Part shown: in pieces, positions 47,191 to 56,272 of the stretch
Layout of the letters: every line of letters starts with the position of its first letter
How positions within the stretch are numbered: position 1 is the stretch's first letter
DNA from: Pseudomonas sp. PB120
GTDB lineage: Bacteria > Pseudomonadota > Gammaproteobacteria > Pseudomonadales > Pseudomonadaceae
Assembly (NCBI RefSeq): GCF_009761815.1
Contig: NZ_RWIN01000046.1
Coordinates: forward strand, 1-61,679
Direction: 5' to 3'
DNA: 61,679 nt
The notes under the pieces: model-generated
What the model saw: only the letters and a program-made list of their open reading frames with translations
Told to the model about the DNA's origin: nothing
Databases searched by the model: none
Program-made: the position numbers and the translations under genes

Positions 47191-48204
47191 TCAAGCAATA
47201 AGCGGTTTTCGGCCAGACACAAAATGGCTCACATCATTAAACCCCGGCGTCGACGCATGCCCCGGCGTCACCAGCGAATCGATAAACGCCTCATCCTCAG
47301 CCGTAATCTTCACCGCCTGCGCCTTGGTGTAGGCGTCCCACTGTTCTTCAGTACGCGGCCCGACAATGGCCGAGGTCACGGCGCTGTTGTTCAGCACCCA
47401 GGCAATCGCAAACTCGACAATGCCCACGCCACGGCTTTGGGTGTACTGCTGAATCTGCTGGGCGATACGCAGGGACTCGACGCGCCATTCGGTTTCCAGA
47501 ATACGTTTGTCGGCGCGGCCGGCTCGGCTGTTCGCGTCGGGTTGCACATCCGGCGCGTACTTGCCGCTGAGCACTCCGCGTGCCAACGGGCTGTACGGCA
47601 CCACGCCGAGGCCATAGTTGTGCGCGGCGGTAATCTGCTCCGCTTCGGCCTGACGGTTGACGATGTTGTACAGCGGCTGGCTGATGACGGGGCGGTCGAC
47701 GCCCAGTTTATCGGCCACGCGAATCACCTCGGCGATGCGCCAGCCCCGGTAATTCGACAAGCCCCAATAGCGGATTTTACCCTGTCGAATCAGGTCGCCG
47801 ATGGCCGACACCGTGACCTCAAGGGGCGTGTTGTGGTCCTCGCGGTGCAGGTAATAGACGTCGATGTAGTCAGTGCCCAGACGTGTAAGGCTGGCGTCGA
47901 TGCCGTTGAAAATGTGCTTGCGGCTCAGCCCGCTGCGGTTCGGCACGCCGTCCACCGGGCCGAAACCGACCTTGGTGGCGAGCACCCATTCGTGACGATT
48001 CCCGGCGATAGCTTCACCGACGATTTCTTCAGAGCGGCCGTTGGTGTAGACGTCGGCGGTGTCGATGAAATTGATGCCCTGGTCCCAGGCCTTGTCGATG
48101 ATCCGCAGGGAATCTTCGGTGCGGGTCTGTTCGCCAAACATCATGGTGCCCAGGGTCAGGGTGGACACCTGCAGGCCCGAATGACCCAGCGTGCGGTAGC
48201 TCAT
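47191..48204 (-). CDS. Aldo/keto reductase
   Basis: 337-residue NADPH-dependent (alpha/beta)8 oxidoreductase. Catalytic Asp and Tyr in NFIDTADVYTNG, Lys in VLATKVGF, His in YYLHREDH; cofactor segments SNYRGW and ILN/VGPRTEEQW follow. It is of the YajO/YghZ-like class that reduces aldehydes. AAGGATG precedes the ATG. REP elements lie on both sides. Confidence 0.9.
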   Translation of the reverse strand: MSYRTLGHSGLQVSTLTLGTMMFGEQTRTEDSLRIIDKAWDQGINFIDTADVYTNGRSEEIVGEAIAGNRHEWVLATKVGFGPVDGVPNRSGLSRKHIFNGIDASLTRLGTDYIDVYYLHREDHNTPLEVTVSAIGDLIRQGKIRYWGLSNYRGWRIAEVIRVADKLGVDRPVISQPLYNIVNRQAEAEQITAAHNYGLGVVPYSPLARGVLSGKYAPDVQPDANSRAGRADKRILETEWRVESLRIAQQIQQYTQSRGVGIVEFAIAWVLNNSAVTSAIVGPRTEEQWDAYTKAQAVKITAEDEAFIDSLVTPGHASTPGFNDVSHFVSGRKPLIA

Positions 48205-48294
48205 GACGACATCCTTTTACCGGTGGGAAAGGCTCATCAAATACCAGAACGGTCGCGGGTATCAAACAGAAATATCAAACACCACAAATCAAAA

Positions 48295-48384
48295 TGTGGG
48301 AGCTAGCCTGCTAGCGATGGCGGCGTGTCAGCCACATCAATGCTGACTGACACTCAGCCATCGCTAGCAGGCTAGCTCCCACAG
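48295..48384. repeat. Variant REP doublet with TAGC/GCTA stem change
   Basis: GTGGGAGCTAGCCTGCTAGCGATGG and inverted CCATCGCTAGCAGGCTAGCTCCCAC. Compared with the common repeat the stem GCGAGC/GCTCGC is replaced by GCTAGC/GCTAGC in both copies, so the hairpin is kept. Confidence 0.88.
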
Positions 48385-48398
48385 GGGATGTTCGTTGT

Positions 48399-49709
48399 TT
48401 AGGCGCGCAGCGTGCGGGTCATGCGCAACGCCAGCAAACTGCCACAGACAATCACACCCGCCAGCACATACAACGCCGCATCGGTCGACCCGGTGCTGTC
48501 CTTGACCCAACCCACCAGGTACGGGCTGAGGAAACCCGCCATCTGCCCCATCGAGTTGATCAACGCCAGCCCGCCCGCCGCCGCACCGGCACTGAGCAGG
48601 GCGGTCGGCACCGGCCAGAACATCGGCAGGCCGGTGAGGGCGCCCATGGTGGCGATGGTCAGGCCGAGAATCGCGATGGCCGGGTGGGCGGCGAAGTTGA
48701 CGGCAATCAACAGGCCCACCGCGCCCATCAACATCGGCACTACCAGATGCCAGCGGCGTTCTTTGCGCAAGTCCGCCGAGCGGCCGACCAGCAGCATGAA
48801 CACCGCCGCCAGCAGGTACGGGATCGCACTCAACCAGCCAATCACCAGGTTATCGCTGAAGCCCAGGTTCTTGATGATCGACGGCAGCCAGAAGTTGATC
48901 GCGTAGACGCCGCTCTGGATGCAGAAATAGATCAGGCCGAACGCCCAGATCGCCGGGTTCTTGAACACCGCCAGCAGCGAGTCGGTGGTGGTTTTAGGTT
49001 TGTTGGCCAGGTCTTCGGCGTGGTCGGCTTCCAGCACCGAGCGCTCGAACGGCGTGAGCCATTTGGCGTTGGCGTAGCTGTCGCTAAGCAGGAAGTAGGC
49101 GAGGGCGCCGAGGATCACCGTCGGAATGCCTTGCAGCAAAAACATCCACTGCCAGCCCGCCAGGCCGCCTTGCCCGGCACCGAAGTGGTTGAGGATCCAG
49201 CCGGAAAACGGACTGCCGAGCAGGCCGGACACCGGAATCGCCGACATGAACAGCGCCATGATGCGGCCCCGGCGAAAGGTCGGGAACCACTGCGAGAGGT
49301 ACAGCACCACGCCCGGGAAGAACCCGGCTTCTGCCGCACCGGTAAACAGGCGCAAGGTGTAGAACTCGGTCGGTGTGGTGACGAACAACAAGCAGGTCGA
49401 CAGCGTGCCCCACACGATCATCATCAGCGCAATCCAGCGCCGTGGACCGAATTTGGTCAACGCCAGGTTGCTCGGGACGCCGCACAGCACGTAGCCGATA
49501 AAGAAAATGCCGGCGCCGAGGCCGTACACGGTTTCACTGAATTTCAGGGCGTCGAGCATCTGCAACTTGGCGAATCCAACGTTCACCCGGTCGAGGTAGT
49601 TGAACAGGTAGCAGATGAAGATGAAGGGGATCAAACGCAGGGTAATGCGTTTGTAGACGGCGTTTTTTTCGTCAACGATGGCCTGGGTAGCGGCGGCGCT
49701 CTGTGACAT
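48399..49709 (-). CDS. MFS transporter, anion:cation symporter family
   Basis: 436-residue permease with twelve helices. FICYLFNYLDRVNVGFAKLQM at helix 1 and WFPTFRRGRIMALFMSAIPVSG are characteristic of the ACS family, which imports sugar acids, glycerate, tartrate or phthalate. It is divergent from a CdaR-type sugar-diacid regulator and near a glycerate kinase, so a sugar acid entering through glycerate is the likely substrate. ATG at 49709 chosen; the frame is open 54 codons upstream into the intergenic region. Confidence 0.85.
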   Translation of the reverse strand: MSQSAAATQAIVDEKNAVYKRITLRLIPFIFICYLFNYLDRVNVGFAKLQMLDALKFSETVYGLGAGIFFIGYVLCGVPSNLALTKFGPRRWIALMMIVWGTLSTCLLFVTTPTEFYTLRLFTGAAEAGFFPGVVLYLSQWFPTFRRGRIMALFMSAIPVSGLLGSPFSGWILNHFGAGQGGLAGWQWMFLLQGIPTVILGALAYFLLSDSYANAKWLTPFERSVLEADHAEDLANKPKTTTDSLLAVFKNPAIWAFGLIYFCIQSGVYAINFWLPSIIKNLGFSDNLVIGWLSAIPYLLAAVFMLLVGRSADLRKERRWHLVVPMLMGAVGLLIAVNFAAHPAIAILGLTIATMGALTGLPMFWPVPTALLSAGAAAGGLALINSMGQMAGFLSPYLVGWVKDSTGSTDAALYVLAGVIVCGSLLALRMTRTLRA

Positions 49710-49799
49710 GGCGGCTCTCTCTTTATTATGATTTTTTGCGATGCAAAGGGTAACGTTGATCGCCCTGAGAGTCTCGACCACCCTCGGGGCTGCTGTCTT

Positions 49800-49835
49800 T
49801 GTGCCTGAGCACAGGGTTTGCCACCCAGCCCTGTG
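49800..49835. promoter_or_regulatory. Overlapping palindromes between MFS gene and cdaR-like gene
   Basis: TGTGC-CTGA-GCACA (49800-49813) overlaps CACAGGG-N12-CCCTGTG (49810-49835). Their place in the divergent region makes them candidate CdaR-type binding sites. Confidence 0.45.
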
Positions 49836-49869
49836 CGGGTGAACAACCGCATTTTGAAGGACCACCACC

Positions 49870-51021
49870 ATGTTCGAACTCGATCACGACCTGGCCCAGG
49901 ACATCGTCGACCGGGCGATGGCCATCCTGCCGTACAACGTCAACGTCATGGACAGTCAGGGCTTGATTCTCGGCAGCGGCGAACCGGAGCGGATCAACAC
50001 TCGGCACGAGGGTGCGCAACTGGTGTTGGCCAATGGTCGCGTGGTCGAGATCGACGCCCAGACCGCGATTCATCTCAAGGGTGTGCAACCGGGGATCAAT
50101 TTGCCGCTGATGCTCGATCAGCGCTTGATCGGCGTGTTGGGCATCACCGGCGAACCCGAGCCATTGCGCACCTACGCCGAGCTGGTGCGGATGACCGCCG
50201 AGATGCTGGTGGGCCAGCGTAATCAACAGGCCGAGCAACAATGGCGGCGCCAGCGTTGTGATGATCTGCTGGCGTTGCTGCTCAGTGAGACCGGGGATTC
50301 GCCGAGGCTGATCGATGAAGCGCAGCAATTGGGGCTCAAGCCACAGATCACGCGGGTGCCGTACCTGTTTGAATTGGGCCTGGAACACGGCCCGGGGCAA
50401 ACCGTCGAGGCGCTCAGTGCTTGGCTGACCACCCGCTACCCGGACAGCTGGTGCGTGAGTTCGGCCAAGTCGTCGCTGCTGTGGTGCCGGCCCGCCAGTC
50501 AGACCGTGGAAAATGATCGACTACTGGAAAAGCTCGACGGCCTCGGCTGGAACATTTTGCGCGTGGCGGTGGGCGGGCAGGCCGATGGCTTGTCGGGCTT
50601 GCGCCGTTGTTATCGCCGGGTCGGTGACTTGCTGGCTTACGGCCGTGACGTGCTGCCCCGGTCGCGGTTGTTGACCCTCAATCGCTATCGTCTGCCGGTG
50701 ATGCTTTGGCGCCATCGCAACGACGATGCGCTCGACGAGCTGCTCAGCCCGTTGCGCAAAGTCATCGCCAAGGACAGCAACGGCCAACTGTTGGCGACCC
50801 TGCGCAGTTGGTGCGAGCACGATGGCCAGAGCCAGGCGTGTGCGGATGCGCTGGGGATTCATCGCAACAGTTTGAGGTACCGGATGGAGCGGATTGCCGA
50901 GCTCAGCGGCGTCGACCCCTTGCGCCTCGATGGAATGCTCGCCCTCTATCTCGGCGTCCAACTGCTCCCCGAAACCGACGCGCCACCTGTAGGAGCGAGC
51001 TCTGCTCGCGATGGACGTTAA
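49870..51021 (+). CDS. cdaR: CdaR-family sugar diacid regulator
   Basis: 383-residue transcriptional regulator. N-terminal sugar-diacid recognition domain (about 5-135, starts LAQDIVDRAMAILPYNVNVM) and C-terminal PucR-type HTH (ADALGIHRNSLRYRMERI). In E. coli CdaR activates glucarate/galactarate/glycerate genes, and here the neighbours are a sugar-acid permease and glycerate kinase. The last ten codons (VGASSARDGR) are encoded by a REP element that overlaps the stop codon, an unusual C-terminal extension. The true family end is probably near ALYLGVQLL. Confidence 0.85.
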   Translation: MFELDHDLAQDIVDRAMAILPYNVNVMDSQGLILGSGEPERINTRHEGAQLVLANGRVVEIDAQTAIHLKGVQPGINLPLMLDQRLIGVLGITGEPEPLRTYAELVRMTAEMLVGQRNQQAEQQWRRQRCDDLLALLLSETGDSPRLIDEAQQLGLKPQITRVPYLFELGLEHGPGQTVEALSAWLTTRYPDSWCVSSAKSSLLWCRPASQTVENDRLLEKLDGLGWNILRVAVGGQADGLSGLRRCYRRVGDLLAYGRDVLPRSRLLTLNRYRLPVMLWRHRNDDALDELLSPLRKVIAKDSNGQLLATLRSWCEHDGQSQACADALGIHRNSLRYRMERIAELSGVDPLRLDGMLALYLGVQLLPETDAPPVGASSARDGR

Positions 51022-51091
51022 CAATGACGCTGCTCGCCTGACACCCCGCGGCGTTCTCAAGTGCATCGCGAGCGAGCTCGCTCCTACAGTG
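50987..51091. repeat. REP doublet overlapping the cdaR-like 3' end
   Basis: CTGTAGGAGCGAGCTCTGCTCGCGATGG (50987-51014) lies inside the cdaR frame; an inverted partner ATCGCGAGCGAGCTCGCTCCTACAG is at 51064-51089. Confidence 0.88.
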
Positions 51092-51214
51092 GATCGTGGT
51101 ACACCACGGGTTTTGTGGAAATGAACAATAATCCTCAGTGCCCCTTGTGCAGCGGACCGGCGTTATTGTTCATGGCGGCTGGCAGCATGGGGGCATTGGA
51201 ACTGGAGAATTCGC

Positions 51215-52357
51215 ATGAAAATCGTCATCGCCCCCGATTCGTTCAAGGACAGTCTCAGCGCACAAGGCGTGGCTGATGCCATTGCCCTCGGCCTGGCAGA
51301 AGTGTGGCCCGAGGCGCAGTTGATCAAATGCCCGATGGCCGATGGCGGGGAAGGGACGGTCGAGTCGATTCTGGCGGCGTGCGATGGCGAGTTGCGCCGG
51401 ACCACTGTTCGCGGGCCGCTGGGCGTTGCGGTCGAGGCGGCCTGGGGATGGTTGCCTGAGAGCCACACCGCCATCATCGAAATGGCTGAAGCCAGCGGTT
51501 TGCAACTCGTCCCGGTGGACCAGCGCGATGCGTGCATCAGCAGCACCTTTGGCACCGGTGAACTGATTCACGCCGCGCTCGATGCCGGGGCGCAGCGCGT
51601 GATTCTGGGCATCGGTGGCAGCGCGACCAACGATGGCGGCGCGGGGGCGATGCAGGCCCTGGGCGTGAAACTGTTCGATGCACAAGGCCAGCCTTTGCAG
51701 CCGGGCGGCCTCGCCCTGGCACAGCTGTTCCGCATCGACCTGAGCGATATCGATCCACGCCTGGCCGAGGTGCGCTTCGACATCGCCGCCGACGTCAACA
51801 ATCCGCTGTGTGGGCCCCACGGTGCTTCGGCGATTTTCGGTCCGCAAAAAGGCGCTTCGCCGGGGCAGGTCCAGCTACTGGATCACGCCCTCGGGCACTT
51901 CGCTGATCACTGCGCCAACGCCTTGAACAAAGACGTGCGCGACGAGCCGGGCAGCGGTGCGGCGGGCGGTTTGGGCTTTGCGGCCAAGGCCTTTCTCGGT
52001 GCGCAGTTCAAGGCCGGTGTTGACGTGGTTGCCGAGTTGGTTGGCCTGGCCGATGCGGTTGCCGGCGCTGATCTGGTAATCACCGGCGAAGGGCGTTTCG
52101 ACGCACAAACCCTGCGCGGCAAAACCCCGTTTGGTGTGGCGCGCATTGCCCAGCAACAGGGCGTGCCCGTCATCGTCATCGCCGGCACGCTGGGCGAGGG
52201 GTATCAGCAGCTGTATGCCCATGGCATCGACGCGGCGTTTGCCCTGGCCAGCGGGCCTATGACACTGGCGCAGGCGTGCGCCGACGCACCGCAGTTGTTG
52301 CGTGAGCGGGCGACAGACATTGCTCGGGTGTGGCGGTTGGCTGCTCGCAAGGACTGA
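51215..52357 (+). CDS. garK: Glycerate kinase
   Basis: 380-residue glycerate 2-kinase of the GarK/GlxK type. Starts MKIVIAPDSFKDSLSA, with ADGGEGT, GIGGSATNDGGAGAMQALG and GSGAAGGLGFA motifs that define the family. It phosphorylates D-glycerate to 2-phosphoglycerate, the end of glucarate/galactarate or glyoxylate-derived routes. GGAG precedes the ATG. Same strand as cdaR, separated by REP elements. Confidence 0.94.
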   Translation: MKIVIAPDSFKDSLSAQGVADAIALGLAEVWPEAQLIKCPMADGGEGTVESILAACDGELRRTTVRGPLGVAVEAAWGWLPESHTAIIEMAEASGLQLVPVDQRDACISSTFGTGELIHAALDAGAQRVILGIGGSATNDGGAGAMQALGVKLFDAQGQPLQPGGLALAQLFRIDLSDIDPRLAEVRFDIAADVNNPLCGPHGASAIFGPQKGASPGQVQLLDHALGHFADHCANALNKDVRDEPGSGAAGGLGFAAKAFLGAQFKAGVDVVAELVGLADAVAGADLVITGEGRFDAQTLRGKTPFGVARIAQQQGVPVIVIAGTLGEGYQQLYAHGIDAAFALASGPMTLAQACADAPQLLRERATDIARVWRLAARKD

Positions 52358-52384
52358 CTCATCCCGAAAGGCAATGAGGTCACT

Positions 52385-52487
52385 GTGGCGAGGGAGCTTG
52401 CTCCCGCTGGGCCGCGAAGCGGCCCCAAAAGCGGCGGCTGCTGCGCACCCGAGCGGGAGCAAGCTCCCTCGCCACAAAGGTGTGTTG
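52385..52487. repeat. Inverted pair of a second REP type
   Basis: GTGGCGAGGGAGCTTGCTCCCGCT (52385-52408) and its inverted copy AGCGGGAGCAAGCTCCCTCGCCAC (52453-52476) flank a GC-rich centre with its own hairpin GGCCGC-GAA-GCGGCC. Confidence 0.9.
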
Positions 52488-52511
52488 TGCCGGGCGGCAA
52501 TTAGGGGGCGA

Positions 52512-52649
52512 CTACTCCGGCGGATCAATCTGATCCAGCACCCGATTCGCGGTGATTTCCGCCAGCATGATGCTGTTGGAAATTCCCAGCAGCGCATTGC
52601 GCGAGCCGCCATCCAGCAGGTCCACCCGCAGGCGACTAAACCCGATCAC
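52512..52649 (-). pseudogene. Short unidentified ORF or gene remnant
   Basis: 45 codons from a GTG without a ribosome binding site, preceded closely by a stop in frame. Codon choice is Pseudomonas-like (RLRVDLLDGGSRNALLGISN, then a helix ending DQIDPPE), so it looks like the C-terminal end of a lost gene. No family recognised. Confidence 0.3.
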
Positions 52650-52885
52650 TGATGAGCAGTGACGGAGATCAAGTTACCGAGCAGTACCCAGGCGCACAAG
52701 CCGGCCGATTCTGGCGTACCCGTAGGCAACGGCGCAAGTTCTTGTAGCTTTCCTCAAGTATCCCCGAGCGCTTTTAAACAGGCACTGGGCGGCGATGTTT
52801 AAAACGCGAGATGAACGCGACGCTGGCGCGTTTCGGGATTTCAGATAGGGTTGTGGCATTGGAGACCGCGCGACAGGAGAACCAC

Positions 52886-54073
52886 ATGCGCTATTCAGCC
52901 TTGACCCAACGAATCGCCGGTGACGGAGCGGCGGCCTGGCAGATTCATGATCGAGCGCTGGCACTGCGCGAACAGGGCGCCGATGTGTTGCTGCTGTCGA
53001 TCGGCGACCCGGATTTCGACACGCCACAACCCATCGTTCAAGCCGCCATCGCCAGTTTGCTGGCCGGTGATACCCACTATCCGGCGGTACGCGGCAGCCA
53101 AGGCTTGTGCGACAGCGTCGCCCGGCGCCATCGCCAGCGCAGTGGTCAAGCGGTAAGCGCCGAACATGTGGTCGTGTTTCCAGGCGCGCAGTGCGCGGTG
53201 TATTCGGTCGCGCAATGCCTGCTCGATCCGGGGGACGAGGTCATCGTCGCCGAACCGATGTACGTGACCTACGAAGGCGTGTTCGGCGCCTGCGGGGCTA
53301 AAGTCATCCCGGTGCCGGTGCGGCCGCAGAACGGCTTTCGGGTCGATCCGGCCGACGTCGCGTCACGCATCACCCCCAACACCCGCGCCCTTTTGCTCAA
53401 CAGCCCCAACAACCCTTCCGGCGCCAGTCTGTCACTTTTGATCTGGCAGCAACTGGCGTCGCTGTGTATCCGTCACGACCTGTGGCTGATCAGCGACGAG
53501 GTCTACAGCGACCTCTTGTACGAGGGCGAACACATCAGCCCGGCGAGTTTGCCGGGCATGGCCGACCGCACCGCGACGATCAACAGCCTGTCCAAATCCC
53601 ACGCCATGAGCGGCTGGCGGGTAGGTTGGGTGATCGGGCCGAGCACCTTGTGCGAACACCTGGTGAATCTGTCGATGACCATGTTGTTCGGCATTCCGGA
53701 GTTCGTTCAGAACGCTGCGCAATTGGCGCTGGATGAAGACCTGCCGGAAGTGGCACTGATGCGCGAGGAGTATCGCCAGCGGCGCGACCTGGTGTGCGCG
53801 AGCCTCAATCATTGCCCCGGCATTCGGGCGGTTCGGCCGGACGGCGGCATGTTCGTGATGGTCGATGTGCGCCAGACCGGGTTGTCTGCCCAGCACTTCG
53901 CCGAGCGGCTGCTGGAAGGGTATGGCGTGTCGGTGCTGGCCGGTGAAGCCTTCGGGCCGAGCGCGGCGGGGCATATTCGCCTTGGGCTGGTGGTCGACAG
54001 GCCCAAGCTGGCGGAGGCCTGCCGGCGGATTGCGCTGTGTGCGGCGGATTTGCTGGTGGCGCGTCGGGCCTGA
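52886..54073 (+). CDS. aruH: Arginine-pyruvate aminotransferase AruH-type
   Basis: 395-residue class I/II PLP aminotransferase closely resembling Pseudomonas AruH, which transfers the alpha-amino group of arginine to pyruvate. RYSALTQRIAGDGAAAWQIH at the start, LLLSIGDPDFDTP, NSPNNPSGASL, ISDEVYSDLLYEGEH and PLP lysine in NSLSKSHAMSGWR. The ATG at 52886 follows AGGAG. The usual partners aruI/aruR/aruS are not beside it, so whether it acts in arginine catabolism here cannot be confirmed. Confidence 0.85.
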   Translation: MRYSALTQRIAGDGAAAWQIHDRALALREQGADVLLLSIGDPDFDTPQPIVQAAIASLLAGDTHYPAVRGSQGLCDSVARRHRQRSGQAVSAEHVVVFPGAQCAVYSVAQCLLDPGDEVIVAEPMYVTYEGVFGACGAKVIPVPVRPQNGFRVDPADVASRITPNTRALLLNSPNNPSGASLSLLIWQQLASLCIRHDLWLISDEVYSDLLYEGEHISPASLPGMADRTATINSLSKSHAMSGWRVGWVIGPSTLCEHLVNLSMTMLFGIPEFVQNAAQLALDEDLPEVALMREEYRQRRDLVCASLNHCPGIRAVRPDGGMFVMVDVRQTGLSAQHFAERLLEGYGVSVLAGEAFGPSAAGHIRLGLVVDRPKLAEACRRIALCAADLLVARRA

Positions 54074-54099
54074 AACTTGTGTGGTTGTTGGCGGCTTCT

Positions 54100-54252
54100 T
54101 CGCCAGCAGGCTGGCTCCCACAAATGAATGCCGCAATGCAAAAGTGGGAGCAGGCTGGCTCCCACATCTGAATGCCGCACTGCAAAAGTGAGAGCAGGCT
54201 GGCTCCCACAGGTGTACACATTTCAATTGTGGGAGCCAGCCTGCTGGCGATT
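54100..54252. repeat. REP-derived cluster with 44-bp tandem repeat
   Basis: Four palindromes built on AGCAGGCTGGCTCCCACA. A 44-base unit beginning TGAATGCCGCA.TGCAAAAGTG is present twice in tandem (54125-54168 and 54169-54212) with a few differences. The outer elements (near 54100 and 54229-54252) are inverted relative to each other. Confidence 0.85.
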
Positions 54253-54342
54253 GCTGCTTGCCGGGCTCCGAATTTTTCAGCCCCGCCAGGCACTGCCATT
54301 CCCGCGATTCCCGCGTCTGATACCTCCCCTGTACAGATCCCC

Positions 54343-54362
54343 ACCTGTCAACTCTGACAGTT
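54343..54362 (+). promoter_or_regulatory. lux-box-like palindrome upstream of the large unknown gene
   Basis: ACCTGT-CAACTCTG-ACAGTT: a 6-8-6 inverted repeat with one mismatch, 20 bases as in classical lux boxes. It lies 162 bases before the start codon at 54524. A perfect sister site precedes the LuxR gene (57080-57099). Confidence 0.6.
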
Positions 54363-54523
54363 TCGCTTTTTTTTCAACGCGCGCTTAATCCGTCCAAGGT
54401 CATTTCGGCCTGCGGCGCGACCTGGTGTGTCGAACGCGCCTGCAGCGCTCAGCTGTTGACCAACGCAGTGGCCCTGGAATTGTCCACGGCACCAATAACG
54501 TCTGTTGCAGGAGGGGTAAGAAC

Positions 54524-56272
54524 ATGGCAATTGAACAGGCCAAGAACAAGCAGGCCGACCGAAACTACGCCTATCTGAAAATGCGCGCCGAGCATCGCAG
54601 TCAGCTTGTGGATCTGGAGATGGTGATCGACGACGACGTCTATGCCGACAAGCCCAGCGGCTTATTGAATGGGCCGAAACTCAAAACAGCAGGGCTGACG
54701 GTCAAAATCCCCAAGTGGACGGTATTGCCACCGGCCGGTTCAGGGCTGTCGGACAAAATCCAGCTGCAAATCGATCGCGGCAGCGGGTCTTTCGTGAACC
54801 TGGGGCCGGCGAAAGAGTTTTCGATTCCTGCGGGTGAAACCGATTTTCCGGACACTTTTCCAAACCCCATGACCATTGCGCCAAACGATCTCCCCAGGAA
54901 CGCCACGTGCCGGCTGAAATACACCTTTCAAAATTTCGCGGGCGATCCGGCGGTTGATTCGCAGATCTACACCTTTATTTGCGATGTGATAGCCCCTAAC
55001 GAAGACGCGCCCCCAAAAATACCTGTGTTCACCGGGGATTTTCTTGACGACACCAATTTGCCCGTCGGCGGCAAGCTGACGGTCACTGTGCCGGGCTATC
55101 CGGATTGGAACGCTTCGGACGAAATCGCGTTTTACCTGATTGATTCAAAAAACATCCCGGATGACCCGCTCTCGACACCCCCGATTTATGTTGGCAAAGC
55201 GCCCGCGCCGGGCATCACCAACAGCACCGTAGAACTTGACGGCGACTTGATCCGTGCGTTTGGCGACGCCAACGCATTGCTTACATATGCCTTGCGTGAC
55301 AAAGCGCTCAACGCCAGCCCGCCGGCGTTTTATAAAAAAGTCAGCCTGACGTTTGGCCCTCTGCCGATCGTGACTACAAAGCCGAAAGTGCCCCAGGCCA
55401 ACCCTGTGTTGACCATGACGCATGTTCAAGAGGGGGTGAGTGTCTGGATTGATAAACACCAGAATTTCAAGGCGGGCGATGAGGTGCGCTTGAAGTGGGG
55501 TAACCAGATCCTGGAACCCGACATTCCCCTTGGCAATAATCCGCTACCCACCATCGAGCTGGATGTACTGCCAGCGACGTTGATGCTCGAAGACTATGGT
55601 CGAACCACGACCGGGACCAAATCCACGAATGTCAGCTACCACATTGTGCGCAGTGGGCGACTGTTTGGGCCTCAGGACGATGATTTCGATGTGAACTTCG
55701 ACACTGTCTTGCCCTGGCCTGACCCATGGCCTCCCGTCGACTGGCCCGATCCGGTTCACCCTGACCTGCTTGAAGGGGAAGTCAAAAATCACGATGGTAG
55801 CCGCACCAATGAATTGACCCGGGCCGACAAGGACAAAAACGCCATCTTCCACTTCGACTGGTACGACAAGGTGGAGAATGGTCACATCCTCAATTTCTAC
55901 TGGAACGGGCAGCCGGTCACCGAGGCGCGTCTTGAATTTGACGATACCGAAACCGGTCATGTGCCCGGTGATCCCTTTCAAGTCACCATTCCGTGGGCCT
56001 ATATCAAGGCCGGCATGAACGGTGATGAGGTGCCCGTGCACTACCAGGTGAGCGGTCCAGGGATTATCAATGAGCTGTGGTCGGAAACGACACTGGTCGA
56101 TGTCAACGCGATTGCCGTGGACCTACCCGCGGGCAGTTTCCCCTCGTTTGCGACCGCGCCCGTACCCGAATACCCCGCTTGCTCTGCATTGGAAAGCGAT
56201 GGCTCGCTCAAGGCACGCAGCAGGGAAGGGTTATGCAGCATGGTCATCACGATCAGCGGAATGTGGCCGTAG
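54524..56272 (+). CDS. Large protein of unknown function with beta-rich repeats, 3' end rearranged
   Basis: 582 residues, no signal peptide (MAIEQAKNKQADRNYAYLKM). Several stretches look like consecutive beta-sandwich modules: LPVGGKLTVTVPGYPDWNAS, FKAGDEVRLKWGN and VPGDPFQVTIPWAYIKAGMNG share the theme of a short linker, charged turn and alternating hydrophobics. Acidic overall. GGAGGGG precedes the ATG at 54524. About the last 27 codons (from ALESDGS) are antisense to a truncated response regulator, so the natural C terminus has probably been lost. A lux-box-like site lies upstream. Family not recognised; structural or surface/toxin-associated roles are possible. Confidence 0.75.
   Translation: MAIEQAKNKQADRNYAYLKMRAEHRSQLVDLEMVIDDDVYADKPSGLLNGPKLKTAGLTVKIPKWTVLPPAGSGLSDKIQLQIDRGSGSFVNLGPAKEFSIPAGETDFPDTFPNPMTIAPNDLPRNATCRLKYTFQNFAGDPAVDSQIYTFICDVIAPNEDAPPKIPVFTGDFLDDTNLPVGGKLTVTVPGYPDWNASDEIAFYLIDSKNIPDDPLSTPPIYVGKAPAPGITNSTVELDGDLIRAFGDANALLTYALRDKALNASPPAFYKKVSLTFGPLPIVTTKPKVPQANPVLTMTHVQEGVSVWIDKHQNFKAGDEVRLKWGNQILEPDIPLGNNPLPTIELDVLPATLMLEDYGRTTTGTKSTNVSYHIVRSGRLFGPQDDDFDVNFDTVLPWPDPWPPVDWPDPVHPDLLEGEVKNHDGSRTNELTRADKDKNAIFHFDWYDKVENGHILNFYWNGQPVTEARLEFDDTETGHVPGDPFQVTIPWAYIKAGMNGDEVPVHYQVSGPGIINELWSETTLVDVNAIAVDLPAGSFPSFATAPVPEYPACSALESDGSLKARSREGLCSMVITISGMWP

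Larger units (their letters stand above)
54074..54523. other. REP cluster and regulatory region before the large unknown gene
   Basis: 450 bases without a gene. The left half holds REP-derived palindromes and a 44-bp tandem duplication; the right half holds a lux-box-like palindrome (54343-54362) and the leader of the large unknown gene. Confidence 0.75.

Noticed and set aside
51061..51276. Plus-strand ORF with CPLC motif overlapping the glycerate kinase start
   Set aside because: Begins in a REP element and runs out of frame into garK; the MNNNPQCPLC part is intriguing but too short and unsupported.
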